NCBI GenBank assembly: GCA_944376295.1
Contig: CALWCE010000016.1
Location: 1 to 44,121 of the forward strand
DNA length: 44,121 bases
From: an uncultured Clostridia bacterium
GTDB taxonomy: Bacteria > Bacillota > Clostridia > Christensenellales > Borkfalkiaceae
Reading direction: 5' to 3'
Shown here: positions 1-8,737 of the stretch, in pieces
Layout: each line of letters begins with the position of its first letter
Numbering within the stretch: the first letter of the stretch is position 1
Program-made: the position numbers and the translations under genes
The notes under the pieces: model-generated
Databases searched by the model: none
Told to the model about the DNA's origin: nothing
The model's input: the letters and a program-made list of their open reading frames with translations, nothing else

Positions 1-266
1 AGCCCGCGCACATAGAAGCGGGTGTTTTCTTTTTTCAAAAGGTCGACGATGACGCCGTCCCATGCGAGCACTTTGACGCGCGGCTCGTTTTCATAGGTCT
101 TTTGCACCATTTGAAGGCGCTCTTCGAGCGAAAACATGCAGTGCTTTCGCTTGTTTTCGGCAATGGCGACAACGACTTCGTCAAAGAGGGCGAGGCACTT
201 TTTCACGGTGTCGTCATGCCCGAGCGTGAAGGGATCGAACGTCCCCGCGAATACGCATTTTTTCAT
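1..266 (-). CDS. coaD: Phosphopantetheine adenylyltransferase, C-terminal part outside the window
   Basis: Transfers AMP from ATP to 4'-phosphopantetheine, the penultimate step of coenzyme A synthesis, in the cytosol. The first 88 codons are present. Reading from the ATG at 264-266, the protein begins MKKCVFAGTFDPFTLGH, which carries the nucleotidyltransferase T-x-G-H motif near residues 14-17. The RFYVRG segment at the window edge matches the family's substrate loop. The start is preceded by GGAGGAG. It overlaps the stop of rsmD by 4 bases (ATGA), and the rsmD-coaD pair is common in Bacillota. The remaining part of roughly 160 residues lies beyond position 1. Confidence 0.93.
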   Translation of the reverse strand, partial: MKKCVFAGTFDPFTLGHDDTVKKCLALFDEVVVAIAENKRKHCMFSLEERLQMVQKTYENEPRVKVLAWDGVIVDLLKKENTRFYVRG

Positions 267-805
267 TGCTCTCCTCCTTGCGCAAGGCGGAAAAAGGTCA
301 CCCGCGTGCGGCCGTAGCGGCGCGCATCGGCTATTTCCCAGCCCTCGGGGGCGCTCTCCTCGCGCTCCCCTTCGAAGACGACGAGCCCGCCCTCTTCCAA
401 AAGCCCGCGCTCCTTCACGAGCGCCAGAATTTCCGCAAGGCACTCCATGCGGTAGGGCGGGTCGCAGAAGATGAGGCGGAACTTGCCCGAAACGCTCCTC
501 AAACAGCTCTTATAATCGAGGTTGTAAACGGCAGCGCTTTCGCCCACTTTCTGCAAATTGGCGCGGCAGACTTTGAGGCTTTCCTTGGAACTGTCGTTGA
601 AGACCGCTTCCTCCGCCCCGCGCGAAAGGCTCTCGATGCCGAGCGCCCCGCTCCCCGCAAAGAGATCGAGAACACGCGCCCCTTGAAAGCAGGGCGTCAG
701 GATCTGAAAGACGGACTCCTTGACGCGGTCGGCAGTGGGGCGGATGTCCGTGCCCCGGAATTCCTGCAGGACGCGACCGCGGTATTTTCCCGCAACGATC
801 CTCAT
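263..805 (-). CDS. rsmD: 16S rRNA (guanine966-N2)-methyltransferase RsmD
   Basis: SAM-dependent methyltransferase that modifies G966 of 16S rRNA during 30S assembly. The 180-residue length is normal. The N-terminus MRIVAGKYRGR and the IRPTADRVKES segment are family hallmarks. The SAM-binding motif VLDLFAGSGALGIE is at about residues 45-58, and the catalytic DPPY is at about 115-118. Start and stop each overlap the neighbouring genes by 4 bases, so it is translationally coupled to the membrane gene upstream and to coaD downstream. Confidence 0.95.
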   Translation of the reverse strand: MRIVAGKYRGRVLQEFRGTDIRPTADRVKESVFQILTPCFQGARVLDLFAGSGALGIESLSRGAEEAVFNDSSKESLKVCRANLQKVGESAAVYNLDYKSCLRSVSGKFRLIFCDPPYRMECLAEILALVKERGLLEEGGLVVFEGEREESAPEGWEIADARRYGRTRVTFFRLAQGGEQ

Positions 806-1560
806 TTCTTTTTCTTGGATTGCAGCGTCTTTAAGCGCTGCGCCTCCGTCTGTTCGTGATGGAGACGGGCTTGACGCGCCTCTTCCGCAGCCCGTTTGAC
901 GGCCTCTTCGCGCGCCTCTTTTTCGGCGCGCTTACGCTTGTTCCTGTATGCGCCGAGGATATAGAAGGCGCCGCTCACGAGGATGGGCACGAGGACGGCA
1001 GTCAGCGTCCAATACCAGGAAAGCCCTTCTGCTGCGGGAACATAGCGGTTGAGCCAGCTGAACGGGATGACCGCGCAGCCCGCGAACATGGCGAACGCCT
1101 GAAGGAAGCCGTCCCCCGTCGTCGTTCCCTGCAGCGCTCCCGACAAAATGCCGAAAAGAAAGACGGGAACGCCGATGAGCGCGCCGATGAAGAAGCCCTT
1201 CCAGGGGCGGTACTCCTTTTCGACGTGATGATCGGGGGAAGCGTCGATGCCCTCCTGTTCCCGCAGGCGGTAGACCTGCCCGGAAAGGAAGACGTCGTAA
1301 TGTGCGCTCCCGAAATGCATGAGCAGATGCGCATTGAAAAAGATGCCTCCCGCGATGCAGGCAACGCCGAGCACGATGCTCAGCCAGACGATCGTGACCG
1401 CCTGCGACGCGAGCATAAGAAGGCTCATGAAAAAGTACATGAGCGCGGGCGTGATCGCTCTCCGCCATCCCTCCTTCTGCAGCCGCCAGAAGAGCTGCCA
1501 GCCGTTCGGATGCGCGTAGTCGATCTTTTTTTTGGGTTTCTTGGGTGCTTCGTTGAGCAT
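802..1560 (-). CDS. Multi-pass membrane protein with charged C-terminal tail, function unknown
   Basis: I do not recognise this 252-residue protein. It begins with a lysine-rich cytosolic stretch, followed by about four or five hydrophobic segments (roughly residues 35-55, 58-80, 122-145, 150-170 and 180-205). It ends in a highly charged K/E/A-rich tail of about 45 residues that probably forms a coiled coil. I chose the ATG at 1558-1560 because it follows GGAGGG with good spacing; the open frame extends 18 codons further but into the 5' leader. It is first in the operon with rsmD and coaD and lies directly behind a consensus promoter. A scaffold or transport role would be a guess. Confidence 0.75.
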   Translation of the reverse strand: MLNEAPKKPKKKIDYAHPNGWQLFWRLQKEGWRRAITPALMYFFMSLLMLASQAVTIVWLSIVLGVACIAGGIFFNAHLLMHFGSAHYDVFLSGQVYRLREQEGIDASPDHHVEKEYRPWKGFFIGALIGVPVFLFGILSGALQGTTTGDGFLQAFAMFAGCAVIPFSWLNRYVPAAEGLSWYWTLTAVLVPILVSGAFYILGAYRNKRKRAEKEAREEAVKRAAEEARQARLHHEQTEAQRLKTLQSKKKK

Positions 1561-1600
1561 AGATCCCTCCGTGCAGGCGGCGGTGCGCCGCAGCCTCTCT

Positions 1601-1630
1601 ATTATACCGCACAACTGCGCGCGCTGTCAA
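1601..1630 (-). promoter_or_regulatory. Sigma-A promoter of the membrane gene-rsmD-coaD operon
   Basis: On the minus strand, TTGACA (1625-1630) and TATAAT (1601-1606) are both perfect consensus boxes separated by 18 bases. The leader between here and the ATG at 1560 can form a GCGGCG-cac-CGCCGC hairpin just ahead of the ribosome binding site. The promoter overlaps the 3' edge of the upstream folate gene. Confidence 0.85.
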
Positions 1631-1634
1631 GCAT

Positions 1635-2162
1635 TCACAAAAAGCGCGTGACGCCCTTCTCGGTGACAACTGCGTGAAGAGGCATGTCCGTCTTTTCGCG
1701 CGGCAGCCCTTCCACGGCTTGCCCCGCATAAGAAAGCCCCACGCGCAGCACGTCGGGATGCAGGACGAAGTACTTATCGTAGTACCCTCCCCCGTAACCG
1801 AGGCGGTACCCCTCCCCGTCCACGGCAAGCAGCGGCGTGAGCGCGACGCGGCAGGTCGTCTCCTCTCCCCCTTCGGGCTGCAAGATGCCGTATGCGCCCG
1901 CTTCGAGGGGCTCTGCATAGGGCACGGAGCGCATGACGCCCCCTTCGATGCGCGGCACGCACACCTTCTTCCCGCAGGCAAGCAGGGCGCGGATCAGCCC
2001 CTTTGTCGAAACTTCCGACCCGAAGGAAAGATAGACAAAGAAGCTCTCCGCTTCCCCGAAGGCGGAAAGCACGTTCTCTTCGATCAGCTTGTCCTTTTCG
2101 GGGCTTTTGAGCTCCGCGCGCACTTCTTTCATGCGCGCTCTTATCGTTTTCTTTTCATCCAT
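1635..2162 (-). CDS. 5-formyltetrahydrofolate cyclo-ligase
   Basis: Converts 5-formyl-THF to 5,10-methenyl-THF with ATP in cytosolic one-carbon metabolism. The protein is 175 residues, slightly short for the family. The diagnostic GYGGGYYDKY substrate/ATP loop is at about residues 122-131, and KKVCVPRI near 65-72 is also typical. I chose the ATG at 2160-2162 over far-upstream starts because the N-terminus (KKTIRARMKEVR) aligns with family starts and GGCGGAG precedes it. It overlaps the 3' end of alanine racemase by 8 bases, implying coupling. Confidence 0.92.
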   Translation of the reverse strand: MDEKKTIRARMKEVRAELKSPEKDKLIEENVLSAFGEAESFFVYLSFGSEVSTKGLIRALLACGKKVCVPRIEGGVMRSVPYAEPLEAGAYGILQPEGGEETTCRVALTPLLAVDGEGYRLGYGGGYYDKYFVLHPDVLRVGLSYAGQAVEGLPREKTDMPLHAVVTEKGVTRFL

Positions 2163-3144
2163 ATCTCTTCTCCGCCCCCTGCAAGACGCGCAGAAGGGCC
2201 TCATATTCCGTTGTCCCGTGGGCGCGGGCGTACCGGGTGACATTGCAAAGGACGAGCTTCTGCGCCCCGACCCTCGCTCCGCCGCCGCGCACGCAGGCGT
2301 CCATGCAGAGCGTTTCGCCGCAGAGCCCGCCCGTGCGGAAGAAACCGTCGCCGTAGCCCAGCCGCAATGTGTGAAAGCGCTGCTCCTTTCCTGCGCGGCA
2401 GTACCCCGCGCCGTCGCCGACGCGCGTACAGGTATGGGAAACGGGCGCATAGATGCGGGCGGCGGGAGACAAGGGAAGCTCGCCCTCAAAGCCCGCGGGC
2501 GCATACCCGTAGAGCCCGATGCCCGGCCGCACGGCGTCCAAACAGTACTCCCTTCCCGCCAGAATGCCGCCCGTCGCCGCAAGATGGCGCACGGCATCCG
2601 GGAAGACGGAACGCACCTCCTCCGCCGCCCGTTGAAAGAGGGCGAGCTGGCTTTTCCGCACAGCCTCCTCCTGCGGCGCCCAAAGATGGGAATAGACGCC
2701 CGTAAGACAAGCCCCGAGCGCTTTTGCCCGCCGCGCCATGCGCCCCGCATCCGCGGGAGGGACGCCGTAGCGGTTCATGCCCGTGTTGACGGCAAGATGA
2801 AAGGGAACGCCCGCCTCTGCCGCGAGCAGAAGGGAGCGGGAGGAAGAGACGGTCGCGGTGAGGTCGTATGCCCGAAGGCGCAGGGCGTCCTCCCGATCGA
2901 GAGGCGGGGCAAAGACCAGAACGGGTACGCGGATGCCCGCAATGCGCAGAGCCGCGCCCTCTTTGACGGTCGCCGTGCAAAAACCCGAAGCGATATCGTC
3001 GAGGGCGTGGGCGACTTGTTCCGCGCCGTGGCCGTAACCGTCGTCCTTGACGACGGCATAAAGCGCCGTGTTTGCCCTTTTTACAAGGAGCCGCGCGTTC
3101 TTCCGGATGCGTCCGAGCGATATTTCCGCCACCACCTGCTGCAT
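2155..3144 (-). CDS. alr: Alanine racemase
   Basis: PLP-dependent interconversion of L- and D-alanine for peptidoglycan. The 329-residue protein has the PLP-lysine motif AVVKDDGYGHG near residues 31-41, where the usual form is AVVKADAYGHG. It also has a fold-III barrel with HLAVNTGMNRYG, the LRLGYGDGFFR segment corresponding to the usual IGYADG, and CMDACV corresponding to CMDQ. It is shorter than the usual 360-390 residues, mostly in the C-terminal beta domain. The ATG at 3142-3144 fits the family N-terminus (VAEISLGRIRKN) better than the start 17 codons upstream; only a weak GGAAG lies close to it. Confidence 0.9.
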   Translation of the reverse strand: MQQVVAEISLGRIRKNARLLVKRANTALYAVVKDDGYGHGAEQVAHALDDIASGFCTATVKEGAALRIAGIRVPVLVFAPPLDREDALRLRAYDLTATVSSSRSLLLAAEAGVPFHLAVNTGMNRYGVPPADAGRMARRAKALGACLTGVYSHLWAPQEEAVRKSQLALFQRAAEEVRSVFPDAVRHLAATGGILAGREYCLDAVRPGIGLYGYAPAGFEGELPLSPAARIYAPVSHTCTRVGDGAGYCRAGKEQRFHTLRLGYGDGFFRTGGLCGETLCMDACVRGGGARVGAQKLVLCNVTRYARAHGTTEYEALLRVLQGAEKRYG

Positions 3145-3301
3145 ACTTCCATTGTATGCAGAACGGGGCAGAGGGAGCGCAATTGCAGCCCCCATCCACG
3201 CGAGAGGCGGCGCGTTATCCGAGGCTTACCTCGGCAACATGACGGAAGGAGTTCTGGCAGGAAAAAGAGAACTGCCGTTTTCGGAAACGAACCTACTAAA
3301 A

Positions 3302-3358
3302 TCAAGGCGACTCCCTCAGTCGCCTTCGGCGACAGCTCCCCCATGGGAGGAGCCAAGA
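3302..3358. repeat. Dispersed palindromic repeat (REP/MITE-like)
   Basis: GGCGACTCCCTCAGTCGCC is followed by TTCGGCGACAGCTCC and then GCTCC-cccatgg-GAGGAGC, giving several nested stems. From general experience, near-identical GGCGACTGAGGGAG/GGAGCTGTCGCC cassettes occur in many copies in gut Clostridia. Only one copy is visible here, so the dispersed nature is inferred. Confidence 0.55.
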
Positions 3359-3512
3359 AGGTTATCTCTCCCCTGTTTCTAAAATGAAATGAGCCGAGCA
3401 GGGACTCACTTCCTCTACAATCACTTCCGCGAGCAAAACCACGCTTTTGCGCTGCGGGACCCAATTTGTACCCGCAGGGCATAAATGCCATACTTGGCAC
3501 TTACTGTATCAT

Positions 3513-3546
3513 AAGGACAAAAAAGCGGGCGGCTGAAACCGCCCGT
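3513..3546 (-). terminator. Rho-independent terminator of the dnaG-rpoD operon
   Basis: On the minus strand the stem ACGGGCGG/CCGCCCGC (plus-strand arms 3525-3532 and 3539-3546) with a six-base loop is followed by TTTTTTGTCC. It lies 64 bases after the stop codon of the zinc-ribbon gene. Confidence 0.85.
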
Positions 3547-3609
3547 TAAATCAACCGACCTCACTCCTCACGGCATTTGTTTTGCGAAGCAAAAGAAATG
3601 CGTGAACTT

Positions 3610-4308
3610 TTATTCTTTATAAATAAACCGATGGCAGTGCTCGCATTCGATGACGTTGCCGCCCTCGAGCGCGCTCTGCTGGGCGATGGCGAAATCCATG
3701 CCGCAGATACACCGCCCGTTCGTCAAAGGCACGATGACGGGGAAGATGCGGTCTTTGCGCTTGGCTTTATAGCGGGCGAGGATATCGGCGGGAATATTCT
3801 TGCCGATCGCCTCGAGGCGGCCGTTGATCTCCTTGACCTCCGCCGCGCGGGACGCCTTGACGTCCTTAAATTTTTCGTTATATTCCTTATACTGCTTCTG
3901 CATGGAGATAGTCTGCTTCTTCATGCGGCGGTACTCTTCGCAGGCGTTCTCGATCTCGGAGACGAGCTTAGTAAGCTCGTTTTTGAGCGAACGCAGCTGA
4001 TCGGAGAGCGTCTGCACCTTCTTTTTGTAGAAGGCAACGTCTCCCCCCGCTTCCACCATCTCGTCGATGCCGGCGTATTCCTGGATCGCCTTGTTGAGCT
4101 CCTGATAGTTGAAGGTGAGGCGCATCGCCATCTCCTTGAGTTCGCGGGCGCGGGCGTCCATCGCTTCGAGCTTTTCCGCCGCCGTCTCCATGAACTTCTT
4201 TGCCTGGACGTACTTCCTGCGCTCGTCGCTTTGGGAAATTTCCTGTTCGATCTTGCGGAGTTCCGCATCCACCTTCTGATATTCGAGTAATTCCTTCGAA
4301 ACTGCCAT
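3610..4308 (-). CDS. Coiled-coil protein with C4 zinc ribbon (COG1579 type)
   Basis: The 232-residue protein consists of a long charged coiled coil (about residues 5-180) and a C-terminal zinc ribbon with Cys200, Cys202, Cys222 and Cys225. This is the architecture of COG1579/zf-RING_7 proteins, which regularly sit next to nif3-like genes; their biochemical role is unsettled, with nucleic-acid binding assumed. The start at 4308 follows AAAGGAG. It is the last gene of the dgt-dnaG-rpoD operon, 36 bases after the nif3-like gene, and is followed by a strong terminator. Confidence 0.85.
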   Translation of the reverse strand: MAVSKELLEYQKVDAELRKIEQEISQSDERRKYVQAKKFMETAAEKLEAMDARARELKEMAMRLTFNYQELNKAIQEYAGIDEMVEAGGDVAFYKKKVQTLSDQLRSLKNELTKLVSEIENACEEYRRMKKQTISMQKQYKEYNEKFKDVKASRAAEVKEINGRLEAIGKNIPADILARYKAKRKDRIFPVIVPLTNGRCICGMDFAIAQQSALEGGNVIECEHCHRFIYKE

Positions 4309-4344
4309 GTTTTGCTCCTTTCCCTGCCGCTTGCGGCAGGCGAT

Positions 4345-5106
4345 TTATAATAGGCGCGCGTCCTCAAAGAACGCACATTCGATGTCTGTCTTTTCCTTCA
4401 CGCGCCCGAAAAAGCGCTTGAAGCCGTAATTTTCCGCCGCGTAGTGGGTGAGGAGCAGCACGTTCATGCCGTTTTCCACCGCCATCGCGACGAGATGATG
4501 CTTGGGATCGGACGAGACGAAGGTATCCGCCCCCGCCTGAAGGGCGAAAGAAACGCTCTTCTCGTCCATGCCCGCGCCGCAGAAACTTGCGACCCGTTTG
4601 ACGTGCCGATCGCCATACACGACGAGCCGTTCGGTGCAAAAGGTCTCTTGAACGCGCGCCGCATATGCAGCAAGCGGCGCTTCTTCCACGTTAAAGACGC
4701 GCCCGTACGCGCCGCCTTCCAACCGTTCATAGAGGGCAAGCGCCTGCTTCCCGCCGAGGCCGCGCATAAGACTCTCGTCGATGCCGCCCGCCGCGATATC
4801 GAGGTTGAGATGGGCGGAAAGGACGGAGATGCCCTCTCTTGCCGCCAAGAGGACGTTTGCCCCCGCGCCTTCGGGCGTCAAGCTTTTGAGGGGCGCGTAG
4901 ATGGCGGGATGATGGGTGACGATGAGCTCCGCCCCAAGCTCCTTCGCCTTTTTGACGGCAGCTGCCGAAAGATCGAGCGAAAAGAGCGCCTTTTTCACGT
5001 CCCGCCCGCAGTCGACGAGCAGCCCGCTGTTGTCGTATGCGCCGAACGCTTCGCAGTACGCCCTGCTCAGAGAGAAGGGCGCGATCGCGTCGACAAGTTC
5101 ATACAT
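4345..5106 (-). CDS. Nif3-like dinuclear metal-centre protein
   Basis: Member of the Nif3/YqfO family (GTP cyclohydrolase I type 2 homologue) with a two-metal site; its cellular role is still poorly defined. The 253-residue length corresponds to the short form without the PII-like insert found in B. subtilis YqfO. Visible metal-site motifs are THHPAIY (about residues 64-70) and THYAAENYG (about 220-228). The ATG at 5104-5106 follows AAGGAG at ideal spacing; an in-frame ATG 15 bases upstream is less favoured. The start overlaps trmK by 8 bases, as in the classical rpoD-trmK-nif3 gene order. Confidence 0.9.
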   Translation of the reverse strand: MYELVDAIAPFSLSRAYCEAFGAYDNSGLLVDCGRDVKKALFSLDLSAAAVKKAKELGAELIVTHHPAIYAPLKSLTPEGAGANVLLAAREGISVLSAHLNLDIAAGGIDESLMRGLGGKQALALYERLEGGAYGRVFNVEEAPLAAYAARVQETFCTERLVVYGDRHVKRVASFCGAGMDEKSVSFALQAGADTFVSSDPKHHLVAMAVENGMNVLLLTHYAAENYGFKRFFGRVKEKTDIECAFFEDARLL

Positions 5107-5767
5107 CTCCTTCGATCGCATCGAGAATGACCTCCAGTTCGTACTGTCTCTTCCTGAGCTCTTCGCGGCTCTCATGGCTCATGGCGGGGGATGAGAGGCG
5201 CCCGCGGAGCTTTTCCCGCTCCCCTCTTATCCACTTCAGAAAGGCGGGAGAGGGAGCGTGCAGATTGTCTCTGCCGAAGCGCAGCTCCCAATCGGTGTAG
5301 TCCGCGGCGGCGCGTTCGGAAGAGGGCGCCTCGCCCGCGATGAGATCGTAAAACTTGCCGTCCTCGAAGGTATAGTCGAGGGTGATGGAGCAGCCCCTTC
5401 CGATCAGGTACCTTCGCACCTTTTCGCTGTTCTTCATGGGCTGCAGGACGAACTTTTCGGGGAGATACCCGCGCTCTAAGATGCGCACGATCTCCTCCCC
5501 GCCCATGCCTGCGATGAGGACGAGATCGCACTCTTTGACGCCGTCCAGCCCGTCCGCGACGACGGGGATGCAGCTGCCCTCTTCCACCTCGCGGGCAAGG
5601 AGGGTGCGCGCTTTCTGCAAACTCCCCGCGCTGATATCCGAGATATAGGCGAGGCGGCAACGGCGGTTTTTCAGCATATACTGCGTGCAGTAGCCGTGAT
5701 CGCAGCCGATGTCGGCAAACACGTCCGCTTCGGGGAGATGGGAGCAGATGATGTCGATGCGGCCCAT
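5099..5767 (-). CDS. trmK: tRNA (adenine22-N1)-methyltransferase
   Basis: SAM-dependent methylation of A22 in tRNA, orthologous to B. subtilis TrmK (YqfN). In this 222-residue protein the SAM motif ADIGCDHGY is at about residues 18-26, AGMGGEE near 85-91, and LQPMKNSE near 107-114 supplies the catalytic loop. It directly follows rpoD: the rpoD stop and this start are adjacent. This synteny (rpoD-trmK-nif3) is conserved across Bacillota. Confidence 0.94.
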   Translation of the reverse strand: MGRIDIICSHLPEADVFADIGCDHGYCTQYMLKNRRCRLAYISDISAGSLQKARTLLAREVEEGSCIPVVADGLDGVKECDLVLIAGMGGEEIVRILERGYLPEKFVLQPMKNSEKVRRYLIGRGCSITLDYTFEDGKFYDLIAGEAPSSERAAADYTDWELRFGRDNLHAPSPAFLKWIRGEREKLRGRLSSPAMSHESREELRKRQYELEVILDAIEGDV

Positions 5768-6823
5768 TTACTCCAAAAAGTCCTTGAGCTTGCGGCTGCG
5801 GCTGGGGTGACGGAGCTTACGCAGCGCCTTCGCCTCGATCTGGCGGATGCGCTCACGGGTGACGTTGAATTCCTTGCCCACTTCTTCGAGGGTGCGCGGC
5901 TTTCCGTCGTCGATGCCGTAGCGAAGGCGCAGCACCTTCTCTTCGCGGGGGGTGAGCGTATCGAGCACGTTCAAAAGCTGCTCTTTGAGCATGATGAAGG
6001 AGACGGAATCGCTGGGCGTCTGCGTCTTATCGTCTTCGATGAAGTCGCCGAGGTGCGAATCTTCCTCCTCGCCGATGGGCGTTTCCAAAGAGACGGGGTC
6101 CTGGGCGATCTTCTGGATCTCCCTCACGCGCGCCACGTCGACGTCCATCGCCGCGGCGATCTCTTCGGGCGTGGGCTCGCGGCCGTTCTCCTGCAAAAGG
6201 ATGCGCGAGACGCGGGTGAGCTTGTTGATGGTCTCCACCATGTGCACGGGGATGCGGATGGTGCGCGCCTGATCGGCAATGGCGCGGGTGATGGACTGAC
6301 GGATCCACCACGTCGCGTACGTCGAGAATTTGAACCCCTTCTGATAGTCGAACTTTTCCACCGCCTTCATGAGGCCGAGGTTGCCTTCCTGGATGAGATC
6401 CAAAAAGAGCATCCCGCGCCCCACATAGCGCTTGGCAATGGAGACGACGAGGCGCAGGTTGGCTTCCGAAAGGCGCTTCTTCGCCGCTTCATCCCCCTCC
6501 TGCATCCTGCGGGCGAGCTCCACTTCCTCGTCGCCCGAAAGAAGGGGCACCCTGCCGATGTCCTTTAAATACATCTTAACGGGGTCGTCGAGCCCGATAT
6601 CCGAAAGGGCCTGTTCGAAGAGCTCCCTGTCGCGCTCGTCTTCGTCGAAGATCTGGATGCCCTGTTCGGGGAGCGCCTTATAGATCTGCTCGATCTGGTT
6701 GGGGCCGAGATCGTACTTTTCGAGCACGTCGCAGAGCGCGTTCGTCGAGACGCTGCCCTTCATCTTGTAGGCGGCGACGAGCCCTTCGACGATCTCAGTT
6801 ACCTTCTGTTCCGATTCCACCAT
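5768..6823 (-). CDS. rpoD: Primary sigma factor of RNA polymerase (SigA/RpoD)
   Basis: Housekeeping sigma factor. The 351-residue protein has a short region 1.1, then region 1.2 ([11 protein letters not shown]), region 2 with [17 protein letters not shown], region 3, and region 4 ending in [20 protein letters not shown] and KLKDFLE. I prefer the ATG at 6821-6823, preceded by GGAGG with ten-base spacing. The frame is open for 45 more codons to an ATG at 6956-6958 that overlaps the dnaG stop (ATGA) but lacks a ribosome binding site. The many TTGACA/TATAAT promoters in this window are consistent with this sigma. Confidence 0.96.
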   Translation of the reverse strand: MVESEQKVTEIVEGLVAAYKMKGSVSTNALCDVLEKYDLGPNQIEQIYKALPEQGIQIFDEDERDRELFEQALSDIGLDDPVKMYLKDIGRVPLLSGDEEVELARRMQEGDEAAKKRLSEANLRLVVSIAKRYVGRGMLFLDLIQEGNLGLMKAVEKFDYQKGFKFSTYATWWIRQSITRAIADQARTIRIPVHMVETINKLTRVSRILLQENGREPTPEEIAAAMDVDVARVREIQKIAQDPVSLETPIGEEEDSHLGDFIEDDKTQTPSDSVSFIMLKEQLLNVLDTLTPREEKVLRLRYGIDDGKPRTLEEVGKEFNVTRERIRQIEAKALRKLRHPSRSRKLKDFLE

Positions 6824-6954
6824 GTGACTTTTTCCTCCGTTCCCCCGCATAGGGGGCGTTTCATGAACGATTTTCCTGTATCTTTCCGCAGCGCGGCTTA
6901 CGCCGCGGTCAAACGCTGATTTGCTTTGTCCGCCTCGGGGCGGCGCTTCCCTGC

Positions 6955-8724
6955 TCATTTGAGCAGCCCGAGCTTTTTGGTGAGCGCATTGATGCGGGAA
7001 AGCATCTCCCGCTTTTCCTCGGGGCTTGCCGCCGTTTCGAAGCGCGAACGGTAGGCGGCGATCTCGCCGCGGATGCCGCGCTCCTTCAGAAGGCGCAGGC
7101 TGTCTGCAAAATACCGCGCGGCGCGCTCGCCCTCCAACGTGTCCCCGAGGTCGAGATCGAGCACTTCGGAAAGTTCCCCTTCCGAGCTCATCTCGTCGAA
7201 GAGCCCGCTCGGGCGGATGTGCCCTTCGCGTCTTCCGCGCTCAATGAAGTCTGCGATCGCGGTGAGCTCTTCGCTCGAAAAGCGGATGTCCGAAAGATCG
7301 CAGTCCCTTGCATAGGGCTTGTCGAAGAGGCAGGCGGCGAGGATGAAGCGCTCCGCCTTCCTGTCCCCCGCGGCGCCGTCTTCCTTGCGGGAAGGCTCGC
7401 TCTCTTTGGGGGCGGCGGGCTTTGGCGACGCTTCGAGGTCGCGCTGCAAGGCGCCGATGCTCACGTCCGCCTCTTCCGAGATACGCTTTAAGAGCTGTTC
7501 GCGTTCGGTGGCGCTCTCCGCCTCCCGCACGATCTGAAGGGCGTCGCGCACATAGTCGCGCCGCTCGTCCGAACGGGAAAGATCGTACTTCGACTTTGCC
7601 GCGTGGATGCGGAAATCGATGAGCGGCATCGCACGGTCGAGGCACGCCTGATACGCCGCCGCGCCCTGCTTTTGGATGACGTCGTCGGGGTCGAGCCCGT
7701 CGGGAAGGGGCACGACGCGCACCTTGAGCCCTTCCTGCTTCATGATGTCGAGCCCGCGAAGATTGGCTTTCTGCCCCGCGAAGTCGCCGTCGTAGCTGAT
7801 GAAGACGTCGTCCGCATACCGCTTGCAAAGGCGCGCCTGGTCTTTGGTGAGCGAAGTGCCCATGCTCGCGACGACGTTACAAAAACCCGCCTGCGCCAGC
7901 GAGATGGCGTCCATATAGCCCTCGACCATGATGAGCGAGTTGAGCCCGCCCGCGCGCCGCAGCTTTTTGACCTGATTGAGATTGAAGAGGGTGCGGCTCT
8001 TGTTGAAGAGCACCGTCTCGCGCGTGTTCTTGTATTTGGCGCGGTCGGACTTTTCGAGAAGGCGCCCACCGAAGGCGATGACCTGATCCATCTGATCGAT
8101 GATGGGCACGATGAGCCTGCCCGCGAGCGAATCGTACAGGCGGCCGTTGGTCTCCGAACAGGCGCCGCTTTCGAGGCATTCCTCCCGCGTATAGCCGCGG
8201 TCCAACAAAAATTCAGGGAGCGACCCGAAATCAAGCGAAGCGCCGAGCCCGAACTTCTTCATAACGGTGGGCGAAAGCCCCCGCTTGGCGGTGTAAGCAA
8301 GATGCGCCTGCGCCTGCCCCGAATAGAGGTTGGAAAGATAGAACCGCGCCGTATCGCGCATGAGAAGGTGCAGCCTGTCGAGCTTCTTCTTGCGGCGGGC
8401 GGACTCCTCTGCCGCCTTATCGTCGTAAGCGGGGACTTGAAGCCCCGCGCGCGCCGCCAAAATTTCCACCGCCTGACGGAAGTCGACGTTCTCGTACCCT
8501 TTGATGAAGCCGATGACGTCGCCCGAAACGCCGCAGCCGAAACAGTGATAGTACCCGTCCCCCGCATTGACGGCAAAAGAGGGCGTCTTCTCGTGATGGA
8601 AGGGGCAGCACGCCCAATAGGTGTAGCCCCTGCGCTCGAGCTTAATATAGGAGCCGATGACTTCGACGATGTCGTTCTTTTGTTTCAACTCCTGCATGAA
8701 CTCGGGCGGATACATGTTCTTCAT
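6955..8724 (-). CDS. dnaG: DNA primase
   Basis: Synthesises RNA primers for replication. In this 589-residue protein the CHC2 zinc finger uses Cys40, His43, Cys61 and Cys64. The primase core follows, then TOPRIM with [14 protein letters not shown] at about residues 260-275, and a helical C-terminal region that should bind the replicative helicase. The ATG at 8722-8724 is preceded by GGAGG; an upstream in-frame start lies inside dgt. The stop lies 131 bases before the preferred rpoD start. Confidence 0.96.
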   Translation of the reverse strand: MKNMYPPEFMQELKQKNDIVEVIGSYIKLERRGYTYWACCPFHHEKTPSFAVNAGDGYYHCFGCGVSGDVIGFIKGYENVDFRQAVEILAARAGLQVPAYDDKAAEESARRKKKLDRLHLLMRDTARFYLSNLYSGQAQAHLAYTAKRGLSPTVMKKFGLGASLDFGSLPEFLLDRGYTREECLESGACSETNGRLYDSLAGRLIVPIIDQMDQVIAFGGRLLEKSDRAKYKNTRETVLFNKSRTLFNLNQVKKLRRAGGLNSLIMVEGYMDAISLAQAGFCNVVASMGTSLTKDQARLCKRYADDVFISYDGDFAGQKANLRGLDIMKQEGLKVRVVPLPDGLDPDDVIQKQGAAAYQACLDRAMPLIDFRIHAAKSKYDLSRSDERRDYVRDALQIVREAESATEREQLLKRISEEADVSIGALQRDLEASPKPAAPKESEPSRKEDGAAGDRKAERFILAACLFDKPYARDCDLSDIRFSSEELTAIADFIERGRREGHIRPSGLFDEMSSEGELSEVLDLDLGDTLEGERAARYFADSLRLLKERGIRGEIAAYRSRFETAASPEEKREMLSRINALTKKLGLLK

Positions 8725-8737
8725 CCCCTGCCCTCCT

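Larger units (their letters stand above)
3145..3609. other. Non-coding interval with hairpins and repeats
   Basis: I see no gene here. From left to right the interval holds CCGAGG-ctta-CCTCGG (3219-3234), a stem built from AGTTCT/AGAACT (about 3250-3276), the GGCGACT/AGTCGCC palindromic repeat (3300-3360), CTGCGGG/CCCGCAG (3452-3477), and the terminator of the minus-strand dnaG-rpoD operon (3513-3546). Confidence 0.7.

Noticed and set aside
3142..3160. Possible third leaderless promoter at alr (TACAAT, six bases, ATG)
   Set aside because: The only -35 candidate is TTGCGC at a 20-base spacing, so the promoter is not convincing, and GGAAG lies near the start.
6824..6958. RpoD start at the ATG overlapping the dnaG stop
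   Set aside because: No ribosome binding site precedes it, while the ATG at 6823 has GGAGG; the ATGA overlap keeps it as a minor alternative.
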